Below are positions 52,319-60,802 of a stretch of 64,000 nt of DNA, one piece after another; positions within the stretch are counted from its first letter, which is position 1, and every line of letters begins with the position of its first letter. Source of the DNA: JBDHWI01 sp964590135 (GTDB lineage: Bacteria > Chloroflexota > Anaerolineae > J036 > Brachytrichaceae); contig CAZPVX010000004.1 in the NCBI GenBank assembly GCA_964590135.1, positions 110,725 through 174,724 of the forward strand, written 5' to 3'. The notes below the pieces were generated by a model that was not told where the DNA came from, did not search any database, and worked only from the letters and a program-made list of their open reading frames with translations. The translations under genes were made by a program, and so were the position numbers.

Positions 52319-53451
52319 GCCTCAGCGTCGATGACCTGAATCAGTTGCCACGCGAAGTCTGCAGTTTGCTGGAGAGAGGCCTCGTTGAGCGTATTGGCCG
52401 TGTCGCGCGCGCTGCGCCAATTCACCGGCACGCCCTTGCTGTCCAGCCGCATCAGGCCAATCGTGCGCAAGCCATGCTGCGCGCCGGCAGAAAACGCGCC
52501 TTGCGCAAGGGTGAAGTCGCGCGCCTGCGCATCGATGCCAGACGCCTTTGCCACCTTCTCACCCAGCGCAACCAACTGCGGGTCGCCCTCACTCAATGCG
52601 GCAAACGCCTCGCGGCGGATGAGCGCGAGCGGTTCATCGCCGCCGGCGTGGCTCAGGACGAGATGCAGCGCGCCCTTCAGATCATTGGCACGTGTCCTGA
52701 GCAGTGCTTCGAAGCCGGCAGCTTGAACCTCGCCGCAGCCTGTGAAGGCGATGATGGCATCGCGGCGGGCGAGTGGCTGCAGCGCCAGCCGGCCTGCCAG
52801 ATCAAGCGCGACTGCGACGCCGCTGGCATTGCCATTCGCGCCTACGGTGAGGGGTGCGCGCTGCGCGAGGATCATCTGCGCCAGCAACACGAGCGCAATG
52901 ATGCCAGGGATGAGGGCAATTTGTCGCAGCACAAGCGCGCTGTCAGGGATGCCAAGCAACGCCAGCACAACCAGCATGCCCATGCTGGCAAGCGTCAACA
53001 TCAGCAGCGGCCGGCCGGCACCTTGCGTCGCGTGCGGCGAATCCAGATTCGCTGTGATCAAAATGGGCGGTTGGCTGGGCTCGGCGGCCGGCACTTTCAC
53101 AACGACATTGCGGCTGTCATCATTGGGTGTGAGCCAGCGCAGCACGTTGCTGCGTCCGCGCAGATGCAGCACGAGTGCGGCAAACGCAACACCAACCAGC
53201 ACCATCGCCGCGCCGGCGCCGACAGGCTGTGGTTGCCAGAAGAAAAACAGGCTGAGCAACACTGCGCCGGCAGCGAAGATCAATGGCCAGTACGCTGAGG
53301 TCTCACCAACGAAGCGCTGTTGCTCCGGCACATAGCCCAATGTAACGAGTTCTGCGGCAACCCACTCAGCAGCCTGAATCTCTGCGGCAGTGGCGCTGCC
53401 TCTTGGGCCAATCGCGCCGGCGATGTGTTCAACGGTTTCAGGGAGAGCCAT
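52315..53451 (-). CDS. M28-family peptidase-like membrane protein lacking metal ligands
   Basis: 378 residues with the M28 fold: a first segment (residues 1-60), two pairs of transmembrane helices (about 65-105 and 165-215), then the catalytic-like domain. In active M28 enzymes zinc ligands lie in HxDS, NDNASG and EE. Here the corresponding blocks read ANLDSPHA (His to Asn), ANGNASGVAVAL (Asp to Gly) and FTGCGEVQAAG (first Glu to Gly). Catalysis is therefore unlikely. ATG 53451 is preceded by TACAAT at seven bases and TTGTTA at the -35 position. It is coupled to a PstS-like lipoprotein. Confidence 0.85.
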   Translation of the reverse strand: MALPETVEHIAGAIGPRGSATAAEIQAAEWVAAELVTLGYVPEQQRFVGETSAYWPLIFAAGAVLLSLFFFWQPQPVGAGAAMVLVGVAFAALVLHLRGRSNVLRWLTPNDDSRNVVVKVPAAEPSQPPILITANLDSPHATQGAGRPLLMLTLASMGMLVVLALLGIPDSALVLRQIALIPGIIALVLLAQMILAQRAPLTVGANGNASGVAVALDLAGRLALQPLARRDAIIAFTGCGEVQAAGFEALLRTRANDLKGALHLVLSHAGGDEPLALIRREAFAALSEGDPQLVALGEKVAKASGIDAQARDFTLAQGAFSAGAQHGLRTIGLMRLDSKGVPVNWRSARDTANTLNEASLQQTADFAWQLIQVIDAEA

Positions 53452-53458
53452 GGGCGAG

Positions 53459-53486
53459 ATTGTAGCAAGCAGTATCCTTGTAACAA
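53459..53486 (-). promoter_or_regulatory. Promoter of the M28-like and PstS-like genes
   Basis: On the minus strand TTGTTA, a 16-nt spacer and TACAAT (53,459-53,464), seven bases before ATG 53451. It is the most complete promoter of the leaderless class in this window. Confidence 0.55.
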
Positions 53487-53604
53487 ATCCCGCAAGCGTG
53501 CTGGAACCTGTTCCAGCTGAGCGCAACATGAAGAAGACTTTACAGAAGCGTAGGGAAGTCGTATAGGAAACGTACAGCAGTACCCAGAAATCATGTTATA
53601 GATA

Positions 53605-53692
53605 TATGTCAAGAGTCAGGGTGGGACCTCCTCTTCTCCTCCTTTTGGTTTGAGAGCCAGCGTTCGGCGTAGCTGGCTCTCAGCGTTTTTCC
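53605..53692 (+). ncRNA. Candidate small RNA with CU-rich segment and terminator
   Basis: The region is without a gene. A -10-like TTATAGAT (53,596-53,603) precedes about 85 nt that contain a C/U-rich stretch (53,626-53,646, with CCTCCT and CTCCTCC words complementary to Shine-Dalgarno sequences). It ends in a 12-bp-class hairpin (TGAGAGCCAGC at 53,651-53,661 with GCTGGCTCTCA at 53,672-53,682) plus TTTTT at 53,686-53,690. No protein upstream on the + strand needs this terminator, so it probably ends a small transcript of its own. Confidence 0.45.
53651..53690 (+). terminator. Rho-independent terminator (ends the candidate small RNA)
   Basis: An 11-bp perfect stem with a GTTCGGCGTA loop, followed by GC and five Ts. 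Confidence 0.88.
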
Positions 53693-53705
53693 ACGAAAAA
53701 TAAAT

Positions 53706-53734
53706 AACTCCCGCAATTTGCTTTTGCGGGAGTT
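53706..53734 (-). terminator. Terminator of the auracyanin-like gene
   Basis: AACTCCCGCAA (53,706-53,716) pairs with TTGCGGGAGTT (53,724-53,734). On the minus strand a T-rich ATTTATTTTT follows. Confidence 0.85.
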
Positions 53735-53787
53735 TGTGTTGTCAGACAATGGGTGGCATCGACAATCTCAGCCATCCAGTTTGCGGA

Positions 53788-54300
53788 TCACTTGACCGTG
53801 AAGGTGCCCTTCATCAACACGCCGTGACCAGGGAAGGTGCAAATGAAGGGGTATGTGCCGGCGGCTGGCGCATCGAATGTGATGGTATCCGTCTCACCAC
53901 CCTTGATCATCTTGGTGTGCGCAATCACGCGATCATCGTTGGGCTTGATGTAGGCATTGGCCTCGCCAGCAGCGATGCCGTCGGCTTCCACGCCTTCCGC
54001 CGCGCCGGGCTTGGTCAACACCCAGTTGTGCAACAGATTCGCGCCTGGGTTGCTGTTGTTCTTGAAGTTCAGGGTCACCTTCGCGCCGGCGGTTGCCTCC
54101 AGCGCAGTCTTGTCGAAGGCCAGCTCATCGCCCTTCGAGCCGATGTCGAGCGTGACCGGCCCGCCGCCAGTGGAGCCGCCAGACGCCGGCGCAGCGCTGC
54201 CACCGCCGCCGCATGCTGCCAACACGGATGCGCCGGCTGCCATGCCGCCACCAAGTGCGATCGTCTTCAGAAAATTCCGTCGAGAAAGGTTGTTTGCCAT
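53788..54300 (-). CDS. Auracyanin-like blue copper lipoprotein (plastocyanin family)
   Basis: 170 residues. A Tat motif (NLSRRNFLKTIALGG) is followed by a lipobox (VLAAC) and a Gly/Ser/Ala-rich linker to about residue 48. Then comes a cupredoxin domain with copper ligands His in NLLHNWVLT and the cluster YPFICTFPGHGVLMKG (Cys, His, Met). Auracyanins are membrane-tethered electron carriers of Chloroflexota, and the ICTFPGH pattern fits them. An AGGAGTGG site precedes the ATG. It is divergent from recX. Confidence 0.93.
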   Translation of the reverse strand: MANNLSRRNFLKTIALGGGMAAGASVLAACGGGGSAAPASGGSTGGGPVTLDIGSKGDELAFDKTALEATAGAKVTLNFKNNSNPGANLLHNWVLTKPGAAEGVEADGIAAGEANAYIKPNDDRVIAHTKMIKGGETDTITFDAPAAGTYPFICTFPGHGVLMKGTFTVK

Positions 54301-54395
54301 TGGATTCCACTCCTGAGTGTTCTGCTTGTTCGATTTCCAACAAACGAGTATATCATCCGCCTCCTGTCAGATTTCTGAGTAGTGACAGGTTGCAC

Positions 54396-54401
54396 TAAAA
54401 T
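54396..54401 (+). promoter_or_regulatory. -10 box of recX, leaderless type
   Basis: TAAAAT is ten bases before ATG 54412 and only one base before ATG 54403, so it favours the later start. Confidence 0.42.
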
Positions 54402-54411
54402 TATGGGACAA

Positions 54412-55056
54412 ATGGCAGGCACGGTCACGGCGCTGAAGGCGCAACGCGCAAAAGACCGCGTCAATGTCTACCTGGATGGCGAGTTTGCTTTCGGCCTGGC
54501 GCTGATCCATGCCTTATGGCTGAAGCTTGGCCAGAAGTTGAGCGACGAAGACATCGCGCAACTAAAGGCGGCAGACACGCTGGAGAAAGCGCAACAGCGC
54601 GCAGTGGATTTCATTGCGTATCGTCCGCGCACCGAGCGTGAAGTGCGCCAGCGGCTGAAGAAGGCCGGCGCAGACGACGAGACGATTGGCAGCGTGACAG
54701 CGCGCCTGAGGGATGCCGGCCTGCTGGACGATGAGGCGTTCGGCAAGGCGTGGGTGGAGAGTCGTTTGCGCGCAAACCCGCGCAGCCGGCGCATGCTGGC
54801 ATGGGAGTTGCGACAGAAGGGGGTTGGTGAGGAAGACATTCAGGCAGCGCTCGAAGGAGTGGATGACGAAGAGGCTGCCCTGCGGGCCGCGCAGCGGCGC
54901 TGGCCCAAACTGAAGTCGCTTGAGCCGCGTGAACGCCGGCGCAAGCTGACGGAGTTTTTAGCCCGAAATGGGTTTGATTTTCAGACGATTGAAAGCGTCA
55001 TATCGAAAGTTGAGTCGTCGGACGACGGAGACGAGTTTCAAACACTGGATGATTAA
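54412..55056 (+). CDS. recX: Regulatory protein RecX
   Basis: 214 residues from ATG 54412 (MAGTVTALKAQRAKDRVNVY); ATG 54403 would add three residues but lies one base from a -10-like TAAAAT. RecX modulates RecA filaments. Its tandem three-helix repeats are visible as YRPRTEREVRQRLKKAGADDETI, DEAFGKAWVESRLRANPRSRRML and RRKLTEFLARNGFDFQTIESVI. An N-terminal 50-residue beta-rich extension is the longer form of the family. recA is not adjacent. Confidence 0.93.
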   Translation: MAGTVTALKAQRAKDRVNVYLDGEFAFGLALIHALWLKLGQKLSDEDIAQLKAADTLEKAQQRAVDFIAYRPRTEREVRQRLKKAGADDETIGSVTARLRDAGLLDDEAFGKAWVESRLRANPRSRRMLAWELRQKGVGEEDIQAALEGVDDEEAALRAAQRRWPKLKSLEPRERRRKLTEFLARNGFDFQTIESVISKVESSDDGDEFQTLDD

Positions 55057-55181
55057 CAGGATGGCGCAAACCATTCTCATGTTCGCTATGTTCCCAAACA
55101 CCGCGATCACGCCATCATGGCACCGGTTTTTAACAACTGCATTTCCGCTGTCGACGATTCAACTCACAGCACATTTTCACC

Positions 55182-56732
55182 ATGGATGCAATTGGGCTCG
55201 TGATTGGAGTTGCGATCGGCCTGGTCATCGCCGCAGTGGTTGGCGTGATCACCTATCGCATCGGACGAAAGCAGGCAAGAGATGAGGGCGCAGTGCTGCG
55301 CATCGAAGCCGAGAAAACGCTGAACGAGGCGCAAACCAAAGCCCGTCAGATGCTGATCGAATCCAAAGACGAAGTGATCAAGACCCGCGAAGTCGCGGAC
55401 AAAGAAATCAAGGAGCGTCGCGCAGAACTTCTGCGCGAGGAAGACCGGCTGAAGCGGCGCCGCGAGGAGTATGACCAGAATCGCGAACGTCTTGAACAGC
55501 GCGACAAGAAGCTGAATCAGCGCCAGTCAAATCTGGACAAGCGCGAGAGTGACCTGGATCGCCTGCAAAAGGAGCGGCTGGGAGAACTGGAGGCGAAGCT
55601 GGAAGAGGTCGCCGGCATGTCGCGCGAAGACGCGCGCAACGAATTGCTGAATGCCGTGCGCGAGACCGCGCGCAACGACATGGCGCGCGCCATCCGCGAG
55701 GTGGAGGCGCAAACCCGCGAGACGGCCGAGCAGCGCGCCCGCAAGATCGTGATCGAGACGATGCAGCGCGTGGCGACCGACACAGTTGCAGAGCGCTCCG
55801 TCACCACGGTGGAATTGCCGAGTGAGGAGGCGAAGGGGCGCATCATTGGCCGCAACGGTCGCAACGTGCAGACCTTCGAACAGATCGCCGGCGTCGATGT
55901 GATCGTGGATGACACTCCCGAAGCCGTGACGATCTCTTGCTTCGACCCCGTGCGGCGCGAGATCGCGCGTCGCGCGCTGGAGACGCTGGTGCGCGATGGT
56001 CGCATTCACCCGACGCGCATCGAAAAGTCGCTGGAGGATGCCAAGCGCGATGTAGAGCGCATCATGGCTGATGAGGGCGAGCGCGCAGCCATAGAGGCCG
56101 GCGTGCCTGGCTTGCCAAGCGAGATCATAAAGACGCTGGGCCGGCTGAAATACCGCACCAGCTACGGCCAGAATCAGCTTTTTCACTCAGTTGAAACAGC
56201 GCGACTGGCCGGCCTGCTGGCGAGCGAGTTCAAGGCCGACGTAAAAATCTGCAAGATGGGCGGTCTGTTGCACGACATTGGCAAGGCGCTGGATCGCGAG
56301 AATGAAGGCACGCACGTGCAACTGGGTGTCGATCTGTTGCGGCGATTCAACCTTAACCCGAAGGTGGTGCACACGGTCGAATCGCATCATCACGATGTGC
56401 CGCAAGAGACGATTGAAGCGGTGATCGTGGAAGTGGCGGACGCGATCAGCGGCAGCCGGCCTGGCGCGCGCCGCGAGACGCTGGAAGCCTATGTCAAGCG
56501 TGTGCGCCAGCTGGAAGACACAGCCAAGTCGTTCCGTGGTGTGTCGGAGGCGTACGCCGTGCAAGCCGGCCGTGAGGTGCGCATCGTGGTCAAACCCGAG
56601 GCACTCGACGACATGGCGTGCATTGAACTCAGCCGCAACATCGCCAAGCGCATCGAAGAGTCGATGGAGTACCCCGGCCAGATCAAGGTGACGGTGGTGC
56701 GTGAGACGCGCGCGATCGAATATGCGAAATAG
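55182..56732 (+). CDS. rny: Ribonuclease Y
   Basis: 516 residues. A single N-terminal transmembrane helix (residues 2-25) is followed by a long charged coiled coil (about 30-190), a KH domain (LPSEEAKGRIIGRNGRNVQTFEQIAGVDV, about 205-270) and an HD domain with LLHDIGKALD (near 366). RNase Y is the membrane-bound endonuclease that starts mRNA decay in many bacteria lacking RNase E. The 126 nt before it hold no recognisable promoter. Confidence 0.97.
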   Translation: MDAIGLVIGVAIGLVIAAVVGVITYRIGRKQARDEGAVLRIEAEKTLNEAQTKARQMLIESKDEVIKTREVADKEIKERRAELLREEDRLKRRREEYDQNRERLEQRDKKLNQRQSNLDKRESDLDRLQKERLGELEAKLEEVAGMSREDARNELLNAVRETARNDMARAIREVEAQTRETAEQRARKIVIETMQRVATDTVAERSVTTVELPSEEAKGRIIGRNGRNVQTFEQIAGVDVIVDDTPEAVTISCFDPVRREIARRALETLVRDGRIHPTRIEKSLEDAKRDVERIMADEGERAAIEAGVPGLPSEIIKTLGRLKYRTSYGQNQLFHSVETARLAGLLASEFKADVKICKMGGLLHDIGKALDRENEGTHVQLGVDLLRRFNLNPKVVHTVESHHHDVPQETIEAVIVEVADAISGSRPGARRETLEAYVKRVRQLEDTAKSFRGVSEAYAVQAGREVRIVVKPEALDDMACIELSRNIAKRIEESMEYPGQIKVTVVRETRAIEYAK

Positions 56733-56831
56733 CCAGCATGGCAAACGAACATCGCACCACCTATACATGCCCTGCTGCCAGGCTTGACTTTCCGTTTGCC
56801 AAATTCTCTGAAATCTCGCCAACTCGCCAGA

Positions 56832-56837
56832 TATAAT
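56832..56837 (+). promoter_or_regulatory. Consensus -10 box of yebC
   Basis: A perfect TATAAT lies 67 nt before the yebC ATG; a -35 element is not clear. The mRNA would have a leader with GAGGAAG eight bases before the start. Confidence 0.5.
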
Positions 56838-56904
56838 TCGCGGGTTAAACGCAAAGGCTCTCCGGACGATGACTGGGTTTGTCGCGCCGAAGTGAGGAAG
56901 AACG

Positions 56905-57645
56905 ATGTCAGGACATAGCAAATGGGCAACCATCAAGCGCGCCAAAGGCGCGAACGACGCAAAGCGCGGCGCCATGTTTACACGCCTCGGGCGTGAGATT
57001 GCAATCGCGGCCAAGGAGGGCGGCGGCAATCCCGAAAGCAACTTCCGCCTGCGCCTCGCCATCGATAAAGCGCGCGCGGCGAATATGCCAAAGGACAATA
57101 TTGAGCGCGCCATCGCCCGCGCCACCGGTCAGGGCGGCGATGGCGTCACCTACGAAGAGGTCACCTACGAGGTATATCTGCCGCACAAAGTGCCGGCGAT
57201 CATCAATGTGATGACCGACAACCGCAACCGCACAGTGGCAGAATTGCGCAAGGCGGTGACGCGCGCCGGCGGCCAATTCGAAGGGGCGGCGGTGATGTGG
57301 CAATTCTCCCGCAAGGGCGTGATCGTGATCGAGCGCACCGACAAGGTCAACTCCGACGATGTGTTCGAGGTGGCGCTGGAAGCCGGCGCAGATGACATCA
57401 TCATCGGCGATGACGCCATCGAAATCACCACCAGCGTCGAGAGCTTCCGCGAAGTGCGCGAGGCGCTGCACAAGAAAGGTTACGAGTTTGCGCAGGCCGA
57501 AATCATGCTCATCCCCAGCAACACCACCGCACTGGACAAGGAGAAGACCGAGCAGGTCATGGGCCTGATTGATACCCTGGAAGAGATGGATGACGTGCAG
57601 CAGGTCTACCACGCGCTTGAGTTGGGTGACGAAGTCGCTGCGTGA
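56905..57645 (+). CDS. yebC: YebC/PmpR family translation/transcription factor
   Basis: 246 residues with the family opening MSGHSKWATIKRAKGANDAKRGAMFT and the blocks GRNPESNFRLRLAIDKARAANMPKDNIERAI and FERKGVIVIERTD-like. YebC proteins have been linked to DNA binding and, more recently, to relief of ribosome stalling at proline stretches. It stands upstream of ruvC and ruvA, the usual context. Confidence 0.96.
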   Translation: MSGHSKWATIKRAKGANDAKRGAMFTRLGREIAIAAKEGGGNPESNFRLRLAIDKARAANMPKDNIERAIARATGQGGDGVTYEEVTYEVYLPHKVPAIINVMTDNRNRTVAELRKAVTRAGGQFEGAAVMWQFSRKGVIVIERTDKVNSDDVFEVALEAGADDIIIGDDAIEITTSVESFREVREALHKKGYEFAQAEIMLIPSNTTALDKEKTEQVMGLIDTLEEMDDVQQVYHALELGDEVAA

Positions 57646-57672
57646 CTGCGTGATTGAAACACCTGGATGATT

Positions 57673-57748
57673 GGGTGATTGACCCTTGGGCTTTTTGAGT
57701 GATTGCACAATCACTCAGCGGCTCAATGAGTCAATCGCCCATTTTTTT
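57673..57748 (+). terminator. Large hairpin with T7 directly before ruvC
   Basis: An outer stem (57,673-57,683 with 57,730-57,740, ten of eleven pairs) encloses a perfect 10-bp stem (57,696-57,705 with 57,708-57,717). TTTTTTT follows, ending 2 nt before the ruvC ATG. It looks like the yebC terminator, but its position makes attenuation of ruvC possible. Confidence 0.6.
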
Positions 57749-57750
57749 GC

Positions 57751-58242
57751 ATGATCGTTCTCGGCATCGACCCCGGCATCGCCACCACTGGCTTTGGCGT
57801 GGTGCGCGAGGAACACGGCGGCCAGTTCACCGCGCTGGCGCACGGCGTGTTGGAAACACCCAAGACCGATACATTGCCGCGCCGGCTGCAATTGCTGCGC
57901 GATCAGTTGCGCGCGTTGATCACAACGTGGCAGCCGAATGAAGCCGCAGTTGAGGAGTTGTTTTTCGCCACCAACGCGAAGACGGCGATGACGGTCGGTC
58001 AGGCGCGCGGCGTGATTTTGCTGACCCTGCAGGACGCCGCCCTCAACCCATACGAATACACACCCTTGCAGGTAAAACAAGCCGTGAGCGGCTATGGCCA
58101 GGCCGACAAAAAGCAGATGCAGGAGATGGTGCGCATTCTGCTGAACCTGCCGAAGATTCCCAAACCCGACGATGCCGCCGACGCGCTCGCCATCGCTGTC
58201 ACCCATCTGCAAAGCCGGCGGTGGGCGAATCTGGCCAGATAA
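57751..58242 (+). CDS. ruvC: Holliday junction resolvase RuvC
   Basis: 163 residues starting MIVLGIDPGIATTGFGVV, with the first catalytic Asp in GIDPG. The other acidic residues are in AAVEELFF (Glu) and DDAADALAIAVTH (Asp pair). RuvC nicks Holliday junctions bound by RuvAB. The start follows a T-run, with no ribosome binding site visible. Confidence 0.97.
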   Translation: MIVLGIDPGIATTGFGVVREEHGGQFTALAHGVLETPKTDTLPRRLQLLRDQLRALITTWQPNEAAVEELFFATNAKTAMTVGQARGVILLTLQDAALNPYEYTPLQVKQAVSGYGQADKKQMQEMVRILLNLPKIPKPDDAADALAIAVTHLQSRRWANLAR

Positions 58243-58319
58243 GCCGGCGACAAATCACCCGCGGCAGACCACCGCGCTTCTTCGCATTTTCAGCTTTCGC
58301 CGGCAAGTCTGAATCCATG

Positions 58320-58325
58320 TAGACT
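58320..58325 (+). promoter_or_regulatory. -10 box of ruvA, leaderless type
   Basis: TAGACT seven bases before GTG 58333, supporting that start. Confidence 0.4.
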
Positions 58326-58332
58326 CACCACC

Positions 58333-58914
58333 GTGATTTCACGAATCAGGGGAACCGTCCTCAGCATCAAACCACCGGCGGCTGTGATCGACGTGCAAGG
58401 CGTGGGCTTCCGCGTGCTGTGCTCGCAGGCTGCGCTCGACACACTCGATCTGGGTCGCAATTGCGATTTGCACACGCATCTCATCGTGCGCGAAGACGAT
58501 CTCTCGCTGTACGGCTTTTCGAGCGAAGAGGAAGTCGAACTGTTTCAGCTTCTGCTCACGGTGCAGGGCGTAGGCGCGCGCACCGGCCTGTCCATGCTGT
58601 CGAAGCTGTCGCCAGAAACGCTGCGCGATGCAGTGGCAAAGCAGCAGGTCGAGACGCTCTCGCGCGTGCCAGGCATCGGCAAAAAGACCGCCGAGAAAAT
58701 CGTCTTCGCGCTGAAGGGCAAGCTGGGCGGGTTGGATGCAGCGCCGGCGATTGGCACACTGCCGCTTTCAGCAGTGGACACCGAGGTGATCGCTGCCCTC
58801 ACCGCGCTGGGTTACAGCGTGGCCGAGGCGCAGGGTGCGCTGGCTTCACTCCCGCGCAATGAACCGCTGGATCTCGAAGAAAAACTGCGCCGCGCGCTGG
58901 CATATTTTGGCTGA
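58333..58914 (+). CDS. ruvA: Holliday junction branch migration protein RuvA
   Basis: 193 residues from GTG 58333: an OB-fold domain (MISRIRGTVLSIKPPAAVIDVQGVGF), two helix-hairpin-helix motifs (LLTVQGVGARTGLSMLSKLSP and LSRVPGIGKKTAEKIVFALK) and a C-terminal domain III (EVIAALTALGYSVAEAQGAL) that binds RuvB. ruvB is not in the window. Confidence 0.97.
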   Translation: MISRIRGTVLSIKPPAAVIDVQGVGFRVLCSQAALDTLDLGRNCDLHTHLIVREDDLSLYGFSSEEEVELFQLLLTVQGVGARTGLSMLSKLSPETLRDAVAKQQVETLSRVPGIGKKTAEKIVFALKGKLGGLDAAPAIGTLPLSAVDTEVIAALTALGYSVAEAQGALASLPRNEPLDLEEKLRRALAYFG

Positions 58915-58978
58915 TGAACCCTGCCCCTTGATCCTGTCTCCGTGCAGCATGGATGCCGCTGCGACGCCGGCAGACACG

Positions 58979-58984
58979 TAGAAT
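58979..58984 (+). promoter_or_regulatory. -10 box of murJ, leaderless type
   Basis: TAGAAT nine bases before ATG 58994. Confidence 0.42.
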
Positions 58985-58993
58985 CCACCCACC

Positions 58994-60607
58994 ATGCCAG
59001 TTCAGGAAAGCGAAGCGACGCCGGCGGCCGATGCCCCCACGCCGCAGCCAGAGTCCTTCGCCCGCGCAGCCACGCTCACCTCCATCGGCAACTTCAGCAG
59101 CCGCATCGTTGGGCTGATCTTCGTCACGGTCAAGTCGTTCTACTTTGGCAACGGGCAGGCCGCCAGCGCCTTCGAATTGGCCGCGAACATCCCCACGCAG
59201 TTCTACGACCTGCTCATCGGCGGCATGTTGAGCAGCGCACTGGTGCCAACCTTCAGCGGGTTGAACGAGAAGGGCCGGCGAGACGGTCTGCGCGAATTTG
59301 GCCAACTGCTTGGCGCGCTGATCGGCCTGGCGACGGTTGTTCTGGCCGCGCTGATCGCGCTGCTGTTCATCTTTGCCACACCCATCGCTGCATTCATCAG
59401 CGGCGGCCCCAATCAGGACCTGCATCTGGTTGCCGGCCTGCTGCGCATCACCATCCCGGCGATTTTGTTCTTGAATCTGAGCGGCATTTTCACCGGCGCA
59501 TTGCAGGCGCGACGCAGGTTCGGCTTCACTGCTTTCACCGCCACCGTGTTCAACCTCGCGGCCATCGCGTGCATCGTTTTCTTCCAGGCGCGACTCGGCG
59601 TGGCATCGCTGGCGCTGGGGCTGTTGCTGGGCAGCGTGGCGCAGGTGCTGGTGCAATTGCCCGGCCTGCGCGGCGTGCCGATAAAGCTGTCGTTGAACTG
59701 GCGCTTGCCGGGGGTGGCGCAGGTGATTCGCCTGTTTCTACCGGTCGCCGGCGGTCTGTTTGTCGCGCAAATTGCCGTGCAGGTGAGCTTCATCCTTGCC
59801 TCGCGCATCAGCGAACAAGGGCCGGCGACGATGCGCTATGCGGCGCAGGTGATCCAGTTTCCGCTCGGCATGGTGTCGGTCGCCATCGCAGCAGCCATCC
59901 TGCCGGCGCTCTCGTCGTCGCAGGGCGAGGCGTTCAAGGCGACGCTGGCGCAAGGGTTGCGGCTGGTGTGGGTGCTGATCCTGCCGGCATCCATCGGCAT
60001 GTATGTGCTGGCCTCACCCATCATCGCGCTGCTCTTCCAGCATGGCGCATTCACTGCCGAAAGCACTGCCTACACCGCATCGGCCTTGCGCGCAGCCGTG
60101 CCAGGTCTGCTCTTCGCAGCGATCGATCCCCTGTTGATCTTCGCCTTTTACGCACAGCGTGACACGCGCACACCGACGCTGATCGGCCTGGCTTCGACAT
60201 TCTTCTACCTCGTGTGGGTTGGCGGATTATCCCTGCTGGCGCAAAGCGGCACGCGCCCTTTCACCCTCGACGATCTGATTCTGGCGAATTCGTTGAAGAT
60301 CGGCGTGGACATGCTGCTGATGGGATTCTTTTTGTGGCGGCGCATCGGCGGACTGGCCGGCTATGGGCTGGCGCAGGTCGGCGTAAGAGTGGGGATCGCA
60401 TCGGCGCTGATGGCCGGCGCGGTGTGGCTGACGATGAGCGCGCTGCAAGCGCGCTTCAACCTCGACACCATCTTTCACGACGTGGTTGTGGCGCTGGGCG
60501 CGGCGCTGATCGGTGTAGCGGTGTACTGGCTGTGCGCGCATGCGCTGCAAGTGCGCGAGTTGACGTTGGTGGGCGATGTGGTGAAGCGGCGCTTCGCCCG
60601 CAGGTGA
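58994..60607 (+). CDS. murJ: Lipid II flippase MurJ
   Basis: 537 residues with about 13-14 hydrophobic helices, MOP-family flippase. The opening AATLTSIGNFSSRIVGLIFVTV and the block YDLLIGGMLSSALVPTFSGLNEKGRRDGLREF are typical. It moves lipid II across the membrane for peptidoglycan synthesis. Helix and loop segments such as ALQARRRFGFTAFTATVFNL and YAQRDTRTPTLIGL fit the family. It is last on this + strand run. Confidence 0.95.
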   Translation: MPVQESEATPAADAPTPQPESFARAATLTSIGNFSSRIVGLIFVTVKSFYFGNGQAASAFELAANIPTQFYDLLIGGMLSSALVPTFSGLNEKGRRDGLREFGQLLGALIGLATVVLAALIALLFIFATPIAAFISGGPNQDLHLVAGLLRITIPAILFLNLSGIFTGALQARRRFGFTAFTATVFNLAAIACIVFFQARLGVASLALGLLLGSVAQVLVQLPGLRGVPIKLSLNWRLPGVAQVIRLFLPVAGGLFVAQIAVQVSFILASRISEQGPATMRYAAQVIQFPLGMVSVAIAAAILPALSSSQGEAFKATLAQGLRLVWVLILPASIGMYVLASPIIALLFQHGAFTAESTAYTASALRAAVPGLLFAAIDPLLIFAFYAQRDTRTPTLIGLASTFFYLVWVGGLSLLAQSGTRPFTLDDLILANSLKIGVDMLLMGFFLWRRIGGLAGYGLAQVGVRVGIASALMAGAVWLTMSALQARFNLDTIFHDVVVALGAALIGVAVYWLCAHALQVRELTLVGDVVKRRFARR

Positions 60608-60802
60608 ACGCCGACGCAGAACGCGTTTTCAACTGCTGGTCTATTTTGCTGGATTGATTGCCTGGGGTTTTCGTCACTCCCGCGAAAGCGGGCATCCAAG
60701 CGTGCGCCAGCTCTGGTTGCCCGCCCTCTGCGAGGATCTTCGACCTGCGTGGGCATGACATATGAACCCCCTGAAAAATCTCAGATGATCAGCTTGCTGG
60801 AT
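60608..60802. repeat. Intergenic region with dispersed palindromic repeat, copy 2
   Basis: Contains TCCCGCGAAAGCGGG at 60,678-60,692 and ends with GCGTGGGCATGAC (60,749-60,761), the inverted form of the left end, plus a tail related to copy 1 at 32,190-32,280. Similar GTCAT-CCCGCGAAAGCGGG repeats are widespread in bacteria (from memory). No gene is seen. Confidence 0.6.
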
